Origin: Fonsecaea monophora
Lineage: Eukaryota > Ascomycota > Eurotiomycetes > Chaetothyriales > Herpotrichiellaceae
Assembly: GCF_001642475.1 (NCBI RefSeq)
Contig: NW_019173956.1
Coordinates: 278,852 to 342,851 of the forward strand
Direction of reading: 5' to 3'
Length of the DNA stretch: 64,000 nt
Made by a program: the position numbers and the translations under genes. Below the pieces are notes generated by a model. The model saw only the letters and a list, made by a program, of their open reading frames with translations. It did no database searches and had not been told where the DNA came from. This document shows positions 24,596 to 35,857 of this stretch, piece after piece; position 1 is the first letter of the stretch, and every line of letters begins with the position of its first letter.

Positions 24596-25945
24596 ATGCC
24601 ACCGACAAGGAGGAGGATGGATTATCTGCACGACAATAATACCAGGCTTCTGTCGTCGACGCGCCATTACCGGCGTGAACCCTTTGAGATGCGACCCCCC
24701 GGGGAACACTTAACCGCACAGAGCACGCCTGTAGACCTAGAGCAGTCGCGCCTCCGCAGTGAAGCCTCTCGGGACATGACCGCGGCCTCGTCCCCCAGCG
24801 ATCGCAATCAAGAACTCGAAGCTGCAGTGTGTCGCGTCCAAGGTTCCTTAGCCTCATGTTTTGTCGAACCATACTCCTGGGTGCGATTCAAGCTGACACC
24901 TGCTACCTACCGTCAACTCGTGGAATTCTTCTCGGACAACAAGTCTTTTGATACCCTACGGTGAGGCCTTTGTAAGTTTGTCCCTTCAGTGACTTGAAGC
25001 TAAACTAGTGTTTCAGGAAGTTTTACTCTTTCTTCGAACAAGAGTTTGCGATGGGCCTCGAAACACGTCTCCATGCGGTATTCAGCCAGATGATCGCGAT
25101 TGAAATACTTAACCAGCTGCGCGCATCTCAACACCCCTTCATTCACGAGTTTGTCAAGAACATTGAGAGTACCGCTTCCGCCGCAAATACGCTGTCATTC
25201 CACGGATACGCCGAGATGGCCACCGAGAAGGATCCAAAAGGGGACGCTAAAAAGGAGCTTGAATGCAATAAGGGGCCTGATAGTTCTCTACACCACGAAT
25301 CCGCCAGATTTCCGGGTATCGTTATCGAGGTCGCGCACTCACAGCGAAAGGAAGACCTTCCCATCCTTGCAGAAGAATATATCGTGGGTAGCAAGGGCAG
25401 TATCCGTTGTGTTATTGGCTTCAAATTTCCATACCCAACAGGGAAACAGGCTACGGTATCAGTGTGGCGATCAAAGTTCACTCCCTCAGGAACAGGGAAG
25501 GTGAAATTAGCCGTTGAGCAAATAGTGAAAGAAGAGGTCAGTCGGCTGGGTGTTTCGCGGTTTCAAGCTGACCAAAATTCAGGTTTTCTGCGACAAGAAT
25601 GGTGTCCCAAATACCGATTTCTCAGGACTCTGTCTCTCCCTTGAGTATCTCGCACCAACTAGGGCGATAGCTGAACAGATCAATGATCTACCTGGGCACC
25701 TCACCAAGGTTCAGATCACACCATCACAGCTCTGTACATATTTCGAACGGGCACTGAGGCATCAAAACAGCAGTGAGCAGGGTGTTGATTTTGTCGACGA
25801 CGAAGTTGAACTGCCACAGCTACAGCATCCTCGATATCCTTCCCCGGAAGAAGTTTCTGGCGCGCGGTTGAGACAATTCGAGGAAGAGGAGAAGAGGGAA
25901 GAACTGCGACAGGAACAGGAGGATTCAGAGTACAGGGAGGACTAG
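24596..25945 (+). CDS. Fungal PD-(D/E)XK nuclease-like fold protein (tentative)
   Basis: Three exons (24596-24960, 25017-25536, 25583-25945) encode 415 residues. The introns are 56 and 46 nt (donors GTGAGG and GTCAGT, acceptors TTCAG and TTCAG, branch sites GCTAAAC and GCTGAC). Joins read DTLR-KFYSFFEQEF and IVKEE-VFCDKNG. The core, residues about 215-275, has HESARFPGIVIEVAHSQ, then KEDLPILAEEY and GSIRCVIGFKF. This is the pattern of a lineage-expanded ascomycete family that I associate with a restriction-endonuclease-like fold (compare the P..V.EV pattern of Uma2-type nucleases); Glu226 would be a metal-binding candidate. The C-terminus is a Glu/Arg/Gln-rich helix. ATG 24596 is the first in frame; 24617 is an alternative. 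Function is unknown; possible links to mobile elements or defence are speculation. The gene appears intact, and it lies 1.3 kb before a kinase gene. Confidence 0.75.
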
Positions 25946-27270
25946 TTTCACGATCTCAAGATCTGCACTCGACATCGACATCAGCTTGCTGGAATATTGT
26001 GAGGCGGATGGGGAGAAAAAGCAAGAGCTGAAGCAGAGGCCTGTGCAGCGGGAGGGCAGCCGCAAATAGAAGCAGCCAGTGCTGCCCAAAATCGACAGGG
26101 CGAGGGAGAAATTGGTGGTACTCGGTGGTCGGTGCGCGAAAGCTCGTCCCAGCCTGGGATTGTCAAAGGCCGACATTTTCTCTCGGTCCTTTCCAGGGCG
26201 GGAGGGAGGGCAAAGACCACACCATATCGTGGAACTACCTAGTTAATCAAGAATGACCAGTTCCAGCGTCACCTCCACTGACTCAGGATCCTTGCTTGCA
26301 GCCTCGTATTGCCATCCAGAGAGCCTTTTGATCACTGGTAACTTGTGAATCTGGAGTTGATTCTTACGCTAGTATCAAAGCTCGACAAGATAGTGGACAC
26401 GTGCCAGCCCCCAATCGATTAGTGTCCTCGGGGCCCCATCGTTAAATAGGTGTAGCCATAAGATGTGCATACGTGGAACAAGCTCACGGTCTCCACCGGG
26501 GGTTTCTCGGTTTACTCTTGATGCGGGCGATGGTGTTGATTGAATGTCGGTGGGTGGCTGAAAAGAGGAAGCAAATACCATTCACAGAGTGAGGCAGAAT
26601 ACTGCGGCGCTCTGACATGATCACGTGAATCGCCAACTCCGCGAGCCTCGCCGCCAAACCTGACACGTTTGTCGCATTGTGGTGTCTGATATCTTGTAGG
26701 GTCCTTTTCTAGGTAACGCAAACATTCTTTCTAGACTCCAGCTTGACCACTATCCCAGAGCCTGATTGCAGCTGCCGCCGCACTGGATCCTTCGGCCAAG
26801 TCGTCTCGCGCATACGCACCTCTTCCAAGCTGCTCACGCGCATCGTCTATGACTCCAGTCATTCTCCAGGGACAAGTTTCTGAACCACTTTTACTGGCTC
26901 GCTAGCGCAACTCTTCGCCATGGGCAAGACGCACCTGAGTCGCATGTCACCCTTATCAAGCCTTGTCTCGCTCTGACAATCGACGCTTCTACCATATTGG
27001 AACAAGTACCATTTTCGAGGTTAACCTCAAGATAGTCGTGGTCAAGAACAGAGGAGCCTCTCAAACCGCCCCCACAGACCCTCACTAGCTTCACTAGCCT
27101 GCGCCCTGCGCTCGAGCCTCAACCGCTCGAGCTTCGCACCCATTCGTACCTCAGAAACGCTGGTCCAGCCATAATCCCACCAGGAGAGATCTCATAGCAG
27201 ACGGCCTTCGCCTCTATCAGCTTGCTTCCGCCTTGATTCGCGCTCTAGGCCTTGTGACCAGTGCAGAGCC
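25946..27270. other. Intergenic stretch with a possible coding remnant
   Basis: Just after the stop of the upstream gene, one plus-strand frame stays open to about 26240 and includes GQPQIEAASAAQNR and SVRESSSQPGIVKGRHFLSV. It may be a remnant of a longer C-terminus or of a neighbouring gene, but it has no start and no recognised motif. The remainder contains only chance-length frames and presumably the promoter of the kinase gene. Confidence 0.35.
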
Positions 27271-28137
27271 ATGGCAGAATTGAAGCGCCCTCTACCTTCA
27301 GCAATACAGGACGCGATGACGAGAGCGGACATGCAGAGACTGGGCGGGCAATATGTCGGAGAGGGCGGCACTGGGGCCGTCTTCTTGATCAACGGCGTTG
27401 CAGTCAAAGTTGCGTACAACGAAGATTACTCTGTGAAAATCCAACATGAGAAGAATGTCTTCGAGCGTCTCGGCAATTGTGATGGAGTGATTGATTGCTT
27501 CGATCTTCAAGCCCCGGGCATTCGAATGACTTATATGGCAAACGCTGATCTTCGCCAATTTCTCGCGCGAAATCGAACCCTTGACTTCCCGCCTCCCACG
27601 CTACAACTTTCCTGGTTTCGCCAGATGGCTCGCGCTCTGGCTGCGGTCCACGAGCGCCGCGTCCTTGTGGCTGATATCAGCGCTCGAAACTTCCTTGTTG
27701 ACAAAGACCTGTCTATCAAGTTATCCGACTTTTCCGAGTCATCCATTCTCGATATCGACTGCAATGTCCAGACTTGTGACGATAGCGGTTACACCATACA
27801 CACAGAGATTGGTCAGCTCGGCGCTGTCTTGTACGAGACCATTACAGGAGACAAATGCAGCTTTGATCTTTATAAACACCAGCTTCATGGGGCCTCGATC
27901 GCCGAGTTCCCACTAAGAGACGACCTTCCGAGCACCCAGGGTCTCTGGCTAGGACATATCATCGAGAAGTGTTGGAACAAGGAGTACGCGACCTGCCATG
28001 AGCTGTCTGCTGCGCTCGAGTCGGAGGAGCTGGTGGGAGAAAAAAACAAAGGTCGGTCGGATCGTGCTGTCATCAAAGAGCTGGAACAGTCTGTACAGAC
28101 ATCCTTACCACCCAATCGAGCTCACAGCAGCCACTGA
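27271..28137 (+). CDS. Short divergent protein kinase-like protein
   Basis: This single-exon gene encodes 288 residues, essentially just a kinase domain. A Gly-rich loop GEGGTGAV is at 30-37, the ATP-binding Lys is Lys46 in VAVKV, and the likely helix-C Glu is Glu60. The catalytic loop reads VADISARNFL (133-142): His-Arg of HRD is replaced by Val-Ala, but the catalytic Asp135 and Asn140 are present. The metal-binding motif reads DFS (153-155) in place of DFG. The set of catalytic residues is therefore complete enough for activity, though divergent. The C-lobe is short and ends in a polar tail. The pattern fits the orphan small kinases that are numerous in filamentous ascomycetes. ATG 27271 has a good context (GCCATGG). 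Substrate and pathway are unknown. A truncated relative lies at 40.8-41.2 kb. Confidence 0.8.
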   Translation: MAELKRPLPSAIQDAMTRADMQRLGGQYVGEGGTGAVFLINGVAVKVAYNEDYSVKIQHEKNVFERLGNCDGVIDCFDLQAPGIRMTYMANADLRQFLARNRTLDFPPPTLQLSWFRQMARALAAVHERRVLVADISARNFLVDKDLSIKLSDFSESSILDIDCNVQTCDDSGYTIHTEIGQLGAVLYETITGDKCSFDLYKHQLHGASIAEFPLRDDLPSTQGLWLGHIIEKCWNKEYATCHELSAALESEELVGEKNKGRSDRAVIKELEQSVQTSLPPNRAHSSH

Positions 28138-29205
28138 AGCACGGCCACAGGGTCGATTGCTGCACCACAACTTAGTCATATCAACCCTCACTTTTGACGT
28201 GTTGTCTTTCTCGCTGTGGTCTTTCCTCCTCCAGAATGCCGACCACGTTGATGACCAGGGACCCTACAATGCATTATGCTGGCTTTTGTCCCGGCCTCGG
28301 GCGCCTTCTCCCGCCAGACCGAAATGCGGACTTCGCTACTCCAGGCTGGTCCGTCGACATCCGGGCACAGTACCATAAGATACCAGTGGCGTATGCTGTC
28401 CATTCAATACTACGCCTCGCTATCCCTTGGTAGTATCGTTATCAATAGCCACTTTTGGGTCTGCAGCATCTCCGTATTGTCAGGCTCCGGGCATACCTTT
28501 GGGTGGGAAGTTGGAATGTGCTTGACACGAAGAGGAACACAATCTGAACGAGGACACCTCTCTCACTTACAGCGGATTGACGACATATACCCTCTAGATA
28601 GTGTTATCAGCGATGGCAGAGAGTATGGCCTTCACCATTGTGTAATCTTCGACCGTTGATCACGGCAGTCAGCGAATAGACGGGTATCTTCCACGACAAC
28701 ATTGGCGTCCCAAGAAATGGTGCAGCAGCCCTAAGCCTGGCACGAAGTATGCATGTGCAGGTGCAGATTGTACGGACGAGGGAAATGATGCCCAGCTCTT
28801 CGAGATAGGTTCTACAACATCTATTCCGAAGTCCAGTCTACCTCTTGACCACGAAGCTCAGAACCTCACATTATCGGAACCCTTCTATTAATGCATCCGC
28901 GCTTTTCATTTTGCGGAAGACAGGTACGCTGTCAGCGAACAATGGTCCCAAAAACAGTGTGTCTGTGGCGAACCACATGTCTTTTCTGCAGCTTTCCTGA
29001 GCTTACCGGCTATACATGTCAGGCAAACACAGCATCGGGTTCTCTTGCTGATGAGCGCGAAGTCATTGTGCAGGAGATGGGACTTCTCTCATGCTCCTTT
29101 CTGATTTGATACCCTGCGGAATCAAAGACCTACACTCATCAATGCCGCGCCAATATGTTTCAGGAACACTTGGAAAGTATGTCCAGGTTTGACGATATTT
29201 TATAA

Positions 29206-30002
29206 TGCGGGGTTGCTCCCAGGCATCTTAACCAACTGAAAGCCTCTCGAATACCATGGACAGAGCTCTTCACAACCAAGCCTGTCTGTCGGTCCTCGAA
29301 CATTCCCCTTCCTTTGCCAATGGTCGACGGTCTCAAGAAGCATCTACCTCAGGTTATCGATGAAAGATGTTTTTATCTCGAGTCCTTTCCCAAGTTCGTC
29401 GCTCTCATTCAGTCCACATTGGTTTCTTCAATACATGGCAAAGCGTGGACGTTCTCATTGGAATAATGCCCTTGAGGTCAAGCCGACCATGGCTTTTTTC
29501 ATGACTTTCAACGATTGGAGGCAGCACTTGTACCCTACCAGCCATCCCCGGGCCCACAGAGATATGGCATGAAAGAAGAGGCCGAGGCCGAAGTCGCGGC
29601 CTTGTTTGCGATCCCCGTCATCTGTGCAGCCTTGTCAAACTGTCAGAATTTGCTTTCATATCAAAGCGGAGAACACTCGAGGCCCGTTCAAGCCCTTGAT
29701 CAGGCAGATAGCTTGGCCTTCTCCATTTATATGCTCATGTTTCTGTGTTCCTTTTCAACGAGAAAGAGAAACTGCAAACCGACGGTGTCCGCCGAATCAA
29801 GGACTCTCTGTTCCTACTCAGTGATCCAGTCATTCATATAAGGTCCCACCCTCGGCTGAAGGAACGATGGTCTCTACGGCAGGTCGCTACTAATGAGTCC
29901 CGAACATATCCCTTCGAGCTCCATCCCCCAGATGAACAATCTTTTGGGTTCCAGGCCTTGTGCCCAGTCCGCGGAGGGTCTGTACTTGGCCTATTTTATT
30001 GA
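29206..30002 (+). pseudogene. Possible relic of an unrecognised gene
   Basis: One frame is open from 29206 (after a TAA at 29203) to 29838, about 210 codons, broken only by a TAA at 29464 and a TGA at 29473. It reads HLNQLKASRIPWTELF, then LPMVDGLKKHLPQVIDERC and, after the stops, GMKEEAEAEVAALFAIPV. Near 29750 the reading shifts to another frame that continues to 30002 (FNEKEKLQTDGVRRIKDSL). The two stops, nine bases apart, could be nonsense mutations or lie in an intron I could not place. There is no recognised domain, and chance cannot be excluded. Confidence 0.25.
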
Positions 30003-31838
30003 CCTGCTGACGAATTTGCGCCTGTAATCTCATCTATCGGCATATTCACTTCCACGACCTGCAATCGAAAACGTCCTGCATGTTTCCTCTCATAGGTACA
30101 TTTTCGTCCCGCGCCTTGGGAGCCTGGAGCGACCATGGTGTTCCAACAAGGCACGCATCGAGACTGATACGATTCTCTAGTGGTATGTGGCCAGCGCGAC
30201 ATGCCTGTGCGCCATTCTCATATACCCTGACAACAGCAGGGTGTCCCTGGCGAGATTTCCGTGCGACAAACGTGTCTGACAACATGGCGGTTGAACGGGG
30301 CGCTATTTACGACATTGATATTTGATGACAAGCTTTACGTGTTTGTTCGAAGCTCGCTCCAAGATCACGAGGTTAAGGACAAAGGCAGTTAGAACCAATT
30401 TCCCATCACTGGGATCATTGTGTTATGGCGGGGCCCCAACAGCTATCACTTTCAATTGCTTCGTCATGAGCTACACTATGCCGCGATCATCAGCCCCAAC
30501 TCTTTTCTCTGTGGTATCTATGATACTTCCAAGCTGTATCCCGACGTCCTGATAGTCTGTCAGTGCGTGAATGTCATTCTGTGAAAGGTATATGGTGAGA
30601 TTCATTTCGCAAACTCCCGATGCCTGACTTTCGCTCCTCATCGGTATAACTCGGGGTCCCCCCCATCCCTAGCGGCGTGCTAGTACAGAACGATTCCTTC
30701 CATCGCTGCGGATGCGCAGATAATGCCACGACCGGCTCGTTTGCGACTTCCTGGCTGCACAGGCCTGGATTCGGCATCACGGATCCGATAAGTCGCCTTG
30801 GACTCGTTCTTCGTGCTTGGAGAAAAGATGCCGCCAGAACGACAGATAAGTCTATCCTCTGAGCATCACTTTTGTTAGGTTAGACTTCATGTCAAAGGAA
30901 CGTCAAGTGTCCGCCTCGATGTGGTGTCGGAGTCAAAGAGCAGGGGCTTGGCGGTGATGGTGGAAGTTTTTGATCAAAATTTGCTGGCTGACAAGTCACT
31001 CCAAAGGGGCCCCCGGAGGTACTGGGCTTTGATGCTGTATGAGACTGATGGGGAATAGGCATCCTAAATACAGAACCCAACACATCGTTGTATGAACAAG
31101 CTCAGTATCGACCAGTTTGTTGTAGAAAGAGAGTTCAGGGGACTATCGGGTGGGGCGGGATTCTGGACAAGACGAATGTGATTGGCTCCGGTCTGAACGT
31201 CTTCGCTTGACGTCAACCACAATCTGCCGCAAGCTTCCGCTCCTTCAGTGCAAACGACACGTTCCGTAGTTGATTTCCCAAGCTGAAATGACTCTACGGT
31301 TCCAATAGGGAGTTTGTGCGATCGACATTTTCTCATTGAGAAGGGGCAACTAAACGACATGATTGGCAGCCTTTGAAAGCTTTCGATACGTCGTTCGCAG
31401 TCAATACCTCGTCGGTTGGACGCGGTCTTGCAATTCCTTCCGTGCAAAACTCTATGGGACCAGGCAGGTACTTTATTCTTCTGCTATGCACCTTCGGGTG
31501 TTGCCATTCATGATTACGCCCAGAGGATAGCCCGGGCGGTGATCCTGACTCCTACACAGGGGCGACAAGGTCGAACGCGACTTCTTGATACATCACCCTT
31601 GACTCGGACGCTCTTCTGCCTAAAAGGAGTCCATTCATGTTCTGGTGCACACTCGATTGCTAACTAAGACAAGAAAGAAGGCGGTTATTAACAGATTCGC
31701 CATTTTGAGTTTTCACCATGAATAATCCGAAGCGTCTTGTTGCGAGATTGCGATGCAGCATAGCAGGTCCGCCGAGTTCGAACACATATTCCAAAGCTGA
31801 GCAGCAGATCCACACATGAGGGGCCGGTCCGGAACGAA

Positions 31839-32388
31839 TCAGCCCGCCCTCCGAGCTATCCAGCCGTTTGACCTCCTTTGGCGCCCCCGAGAGCTGCAGG
31901 CTCGGGGGCGCCAAGGGTTCGTTTCTCGTCCTATATCTTGGCAGCAGATGGCTTCGACTTGCGTTTCCTTTTTCCTGTGGTCGAGGGACCCTTTTCGACT
32001 AGACAGGATTGTCCATGACACACGGAATCCTCGGCAGGAAAGACTCTTACACCGACGCACGGTCTTCTGGACTCTGCCTCGTCTCCCTGAATCCTCACCA
32101 TCACAAGTTTCCTCCTTCACATTGTCATACCAAGGGTGCTTGCAATCCGTCAAGTTCCGGTCGATATCCTGTTCCCGAAACAAAAGATTTCCCATTTGCT
32201 GGCCTCCTGCTCTGCTGAGGGCGTTGAGTGTCATGTCGTTGATGAAGGAGGCTAGCCATGAGGTAACCTAAAGAGCTTGATAGCAGTTCGAAGTCTGCTT
32301 CCAGTGCTTTTCCCTTCCAAGGCTTGTGTGTACTCCCCGCAATAACAAGACCATTTGGGTATTTTCGAGGAGTCGGGAAACCCGCCAT
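31839..32388 (-). pseudogene. Possible frameshifted minus-strand relic
   Basis: From ATG 32388 the minus strand reads MAGFPTPRKYPNGLVIAG through EADFELLSSSLGYLMAS. A one-base frame change near 32245 then gives FINDMTLNALSRAGGQQMG, continuing to about 32050. The fragments join naturally only with a frame change, which suggests a decaying coding sequence. I do not recognise the family and the evidence is weak. Confidence 0.2.
31878..31914. repeat. Perfect 14-bp GC-rich inverted repeat (hairpin)
   Basis: Arms at 31878-31891 (TTGGCGCCCCCGAG) and 31901-31914 (CTCGGGGGCGCCAA) are exact reverse complements around a nine-base loop. The arms include a run of five C or five G. No repeat array or mobile-element ends are visible nearby. 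Confidence 0.85.
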
Positions 32389-33950
32389 GTCAGGAAAGGA
32401 GCGGTTTATGTCCCAGTCATGCTGCGTCCTTTCTCTTATACCAAAAGGCCTGCAGTTGCTAAACTAGCAAGATCAGGAATGGGATAACGAGGGAGGAGCT
32501 CGCCATGATAGAGAATAAAGGGTTGTTGGCAGGCTGAGGAGGAGGCGGACACTCCGCCAGCAAGATCCCGAGAAGTTGAGCTGGCAAGCTCTCTGGTCAA
32601 TGTCGCTCGTTCTCATGAAGTCAGTTGTACATTCCGTCACATGGCTACGTCTTTGTTATTGAGGTTGAGATCAACTGAGGCGGTGCTTGTCGAGCAGATC
32701 GTGGTCCAGTGACAACGGTATCTCATGGTGTTTGACGACGAGCATCCCTGGAGCATGTGCATTTGACAGGCCCTAGGGGCATGTGAATAGTGATCATGTA
32801 AGTATGCAAGTGCCACCAAGCAAAGATCTGCTCAAAGCATCAAGGTGAAAGCTGCGGTATGTTACGACCCTAGTCAATATCAAGGCAATATCCCTCGCCG
32901 CCCTATGCTATTCAGAAACCCCGAGAACTGACCGTCTAAAGCAGCGATCGCATAATCGTGCTTTGTAACTGCGGACTGCTTTTGCTCTGTTTGCTTTCCT
33001 CCTCACCATACGCCGGCTGATCATGTTCATGATGTGTCCTTTATGCAGGCATTGTGGTTGGTTTTCCTTGTGGCTGTCTTCAGGATGCTCAATGTCCGCA
33101 AAGCCCTTCTCTGACAACGGCTCGTCGCCCATCTCTGCTTGATTGCACGCCGGCCGTCCCTCCGAGCCGATCGATCCGCTTCCCTTTGTAAGAAGTGAGA
33201 AAATGGACCAGCCGTTGGGTTGTGCAAGAGCAGACGCAGTGAACAAGAACAAAGTGCACCAGCACAAGTGTCAGGAACAAGTGCCTGAGGCACTGTGTCA
33301 TCCTCCTTCACGTCGCCACGATCAATCCCCTGAAGAAGCTGCTCACATGGAATCTCCGCGGATCCGCCACGAGCAGACTGACTTTGGCGGTGCGATTGTG
33401 ATAACGGCCTCGGTAAGGATGGTAGATTGTGCTGTGACGGGTAACAAGTCCTTGCACGATACTCACCAGAAGGCAATATTTCCTGGACAAGGCAATCGGT
33501 GCATTGTCTCGCAGTCGTCAAGAGAGAGGTCTCCTTCATAAGTCCAAATACCTTCATCCTCGATACACGCAGAACTCGGCTGGTGAGACGGTGGGTTGTG
33601 GAAGTGTCTGTTCGGTGCTGCCGGCCATGTTGACTACAGATAGTCGATAGCTGCCCAATCAAGGATCGCAGGACATTGACACATGATATCTCTCCGATCT
33701 CGATATTCCCAGAGTGATTGGCTCTTAAACTTCTAGCTCTGCGGTCGATTTCTTGTCCATACTCTCTTGCAGCCCACGATTTTTCGCCGATCGTGTCAGC
33801 GTCAAGATTGGGGTCTGGAAATCCCTAGTGCCCCTAACAGATGTGGAAGCAGACTCCGGGCATGTATCCTGCTCATCCATTTGTTTGACCTTCCCCTAGT
33901 GACAGAAGCCGCAATTCTCCAGCCTCAAAGCCGTTTGCCTTGGCGAGTCT

Positions 33951-34206
33951 ATGGATGAAATCGAGACCGAATGGGTAAGCAGCCCTCGCTTTTCGTCGTT
34001 CGTGTTGACTGACAAGACTTCAGGTATTGATGCCTCAGAACTTCCCGTCATCCGTTGCGCCTCATGTTCGTCATGCGCACATCGTCACAATTTGCTCCTC
34101 GGGCGTTGCACAGGATTCCTTTTGCTTGAAAAGATCTCGAGCGAACTCGAACGGATCTTCGTTTTACAAAAATGCAACTTACATCAAAGAGCCACCTCCG
34201 CAGTAG
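33951..34206 (+). CDS. Possible 68-aa two-exon protein
   Basis: Exon 1 (33951-33974) encodes MDEIETEW. A 49-nt intron with textbook signals follows (GTAAGC donor, GACTGAC branch, TTCAG acceptor at 34023), then exon 2 (34024-34206) ending KEPPPQ and TAG. The product is short and not recognised. After the TAG the same frame stays open for about 60 more codons, so this may be the front part of a gene truncated by a nonsense change. Only the quality of the intron supports it. Confidence 0.28.
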
Positions 34207-35392
34207 GGAAGGACCCGGTACCATGCCCTGGTCGTTGGCCGGCCGGCACATGCACAAACGAGTCGAAACTGGTTTCGCACTCCATCAATGCTCATGAGGA
34301 GGAGCTCTCTCCATCTTGAATACTTCTGTGGCTCGAACAGGATCTATACCCATCGCTCGGAGCGTCCACCCACGTCAGTCTGACACCTTCGACTGTCTGC
34401 GCTCTGTTGGAAGATTGCTTCATGCGTTCTTTCCCACTGTTCTGCCTCGCAGTGATGTTCCGTTGGAGGCCAATGCTCTCAAGCGTACGATTCAATGGTC
34501 TTACCAGAACCTGCGTCGACTTCGGATCCAGCATTGATCCGACATTCGCCTTTATAGAGACTACTGTCCCTCAGAGGCCCGACGATGCCGAAGCAAGAAG
34601 CCCTGCTGAAACTGCCGGCCACCGACATCCGAAGGAGAAGGTGACAGTTGGCGGCTACATTGAAGAAACTGTCCTGCTCCTCTCGCCCGTTTTGGCTGGT
34701 GATGGATGTGTCGAACAAGGTTAGCGGTACCTCGACAGATTCCGTGGCTAGTGAGCAATTCCGCAGATGGGAATAGAAAGCGTGTGATTACCAGGCTGGT
34801 CCCGAGGCTTGTCCTCCGGTGACTGTGGACTGTTAACCGTGTCCAGTCAAGTGCGACTTTGCAGATGTATTGCCACTTGACCCAGCCCCCGATGTGGACA
34901 CGAGCAGACAAAAATTTGCAGGACTGAGAGCATGTCACTGTGCCGTTACAAGAAACTGGACATGGATTGAGACAAGTGGGAGCCATTGACGATCCAAGAT
35001 CCTGCTTAGGGAGATGTTGTCCTCTCCTGTCAGCGACGAACTGTCGAACACTTTGGCGTTCTCCCCAGAGAAGCGCTCCGATGCTGCTGCCATATGTGCA
35101 GTTGACCAGAATGTGCACTGCACTCAGTACTACTCGGAGCCTCGTCATCGAATTGGAAGGACTCGCAAGAGCTTTTCGTGGTAGAACAGTCGGGGAGCTT
35201 CACTTCAGTGGCTGCTATGTTCAGAGTACTGGAAGAGAAGTTACGACTTTCCTGCATTATCGGGACTCGTCGTCCTCGCGCCATTGACATGTCGCAACAA
35301 CATGTCAATTGTGATCAGCCAGCCTGTCTGAGCTATTGATGACATTGGAGCTCGAGGACTTGTGAACGTGATGGCGTCCCGGACGGAACAGG

Positions 35393-35857
35393 ATGGTCGA
35401 CAAGATGGACACGCTCAGGTGCTCCAGAGGTACACGTTCTGGCGACCCACAAGATGAACTCGGTACCGATCTGGACTCTCCTGCTCTCGCGAGAACATAT
35501 TGGAGCCGCTTTTATCACTCAAACAACATACTCCTTGCCGGCCAAAAACAACGCCCGGAACTGGAACTTTTGGACAGATTCGTTACATCTGCTGAGGGAA
35601 TACGACTCGTCCGGCCCTTGTGCTGGTATCTGCCAGATGCATCGCTCGAGGACTCATTTGAGGGTCTGTCATGGTGCCTATCTTCACAAGAAGAAAGGAG
35701 GACCTTGCTAGAGCAGGATGACTCCAGCACATCCCAGGTTACCGCACCGCCACAGCAGCCAGCAACCGGCTTGACACCTAGTCCGGTCGAAGTGGCTAGT
35801 GTTTTGTGCCATATGGTCCCCGGCGGAATAGTCTTTGTTAACACGATGGTTTTCTGA
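35393..35857 (+). CDS. Possible 154-aa hypothetical protein
   Basis: An ATG-to-TGA single-exon frame gives MVDKMDTLRCSRGTRSGD, a central LELLDRFVTSAEGIRLVRP, a polar Glu/Gln/Thr-rich stretch and a hydrophobic end (VLCHMVPGGIVFVNTM). The length is within what chance allows in this much sequence, and no motif is recognised. It is listed because it has a proper ATG and no alternative explanation. Confidence 0.22.
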   Translation: MVDKMDTLRCSRGTRSGDPQDELGTDLDSPALARTYWSRFYHSNNILLAGQKQRPELELLDRFVTSAEGIRLVRPLCWYLPDASLEDSFEGLSWCLSSQEERRTLLEQDDSSTSQVTAPPQQPATGLTPSPVEVASVLCHMVPGGIVFVNTMVF

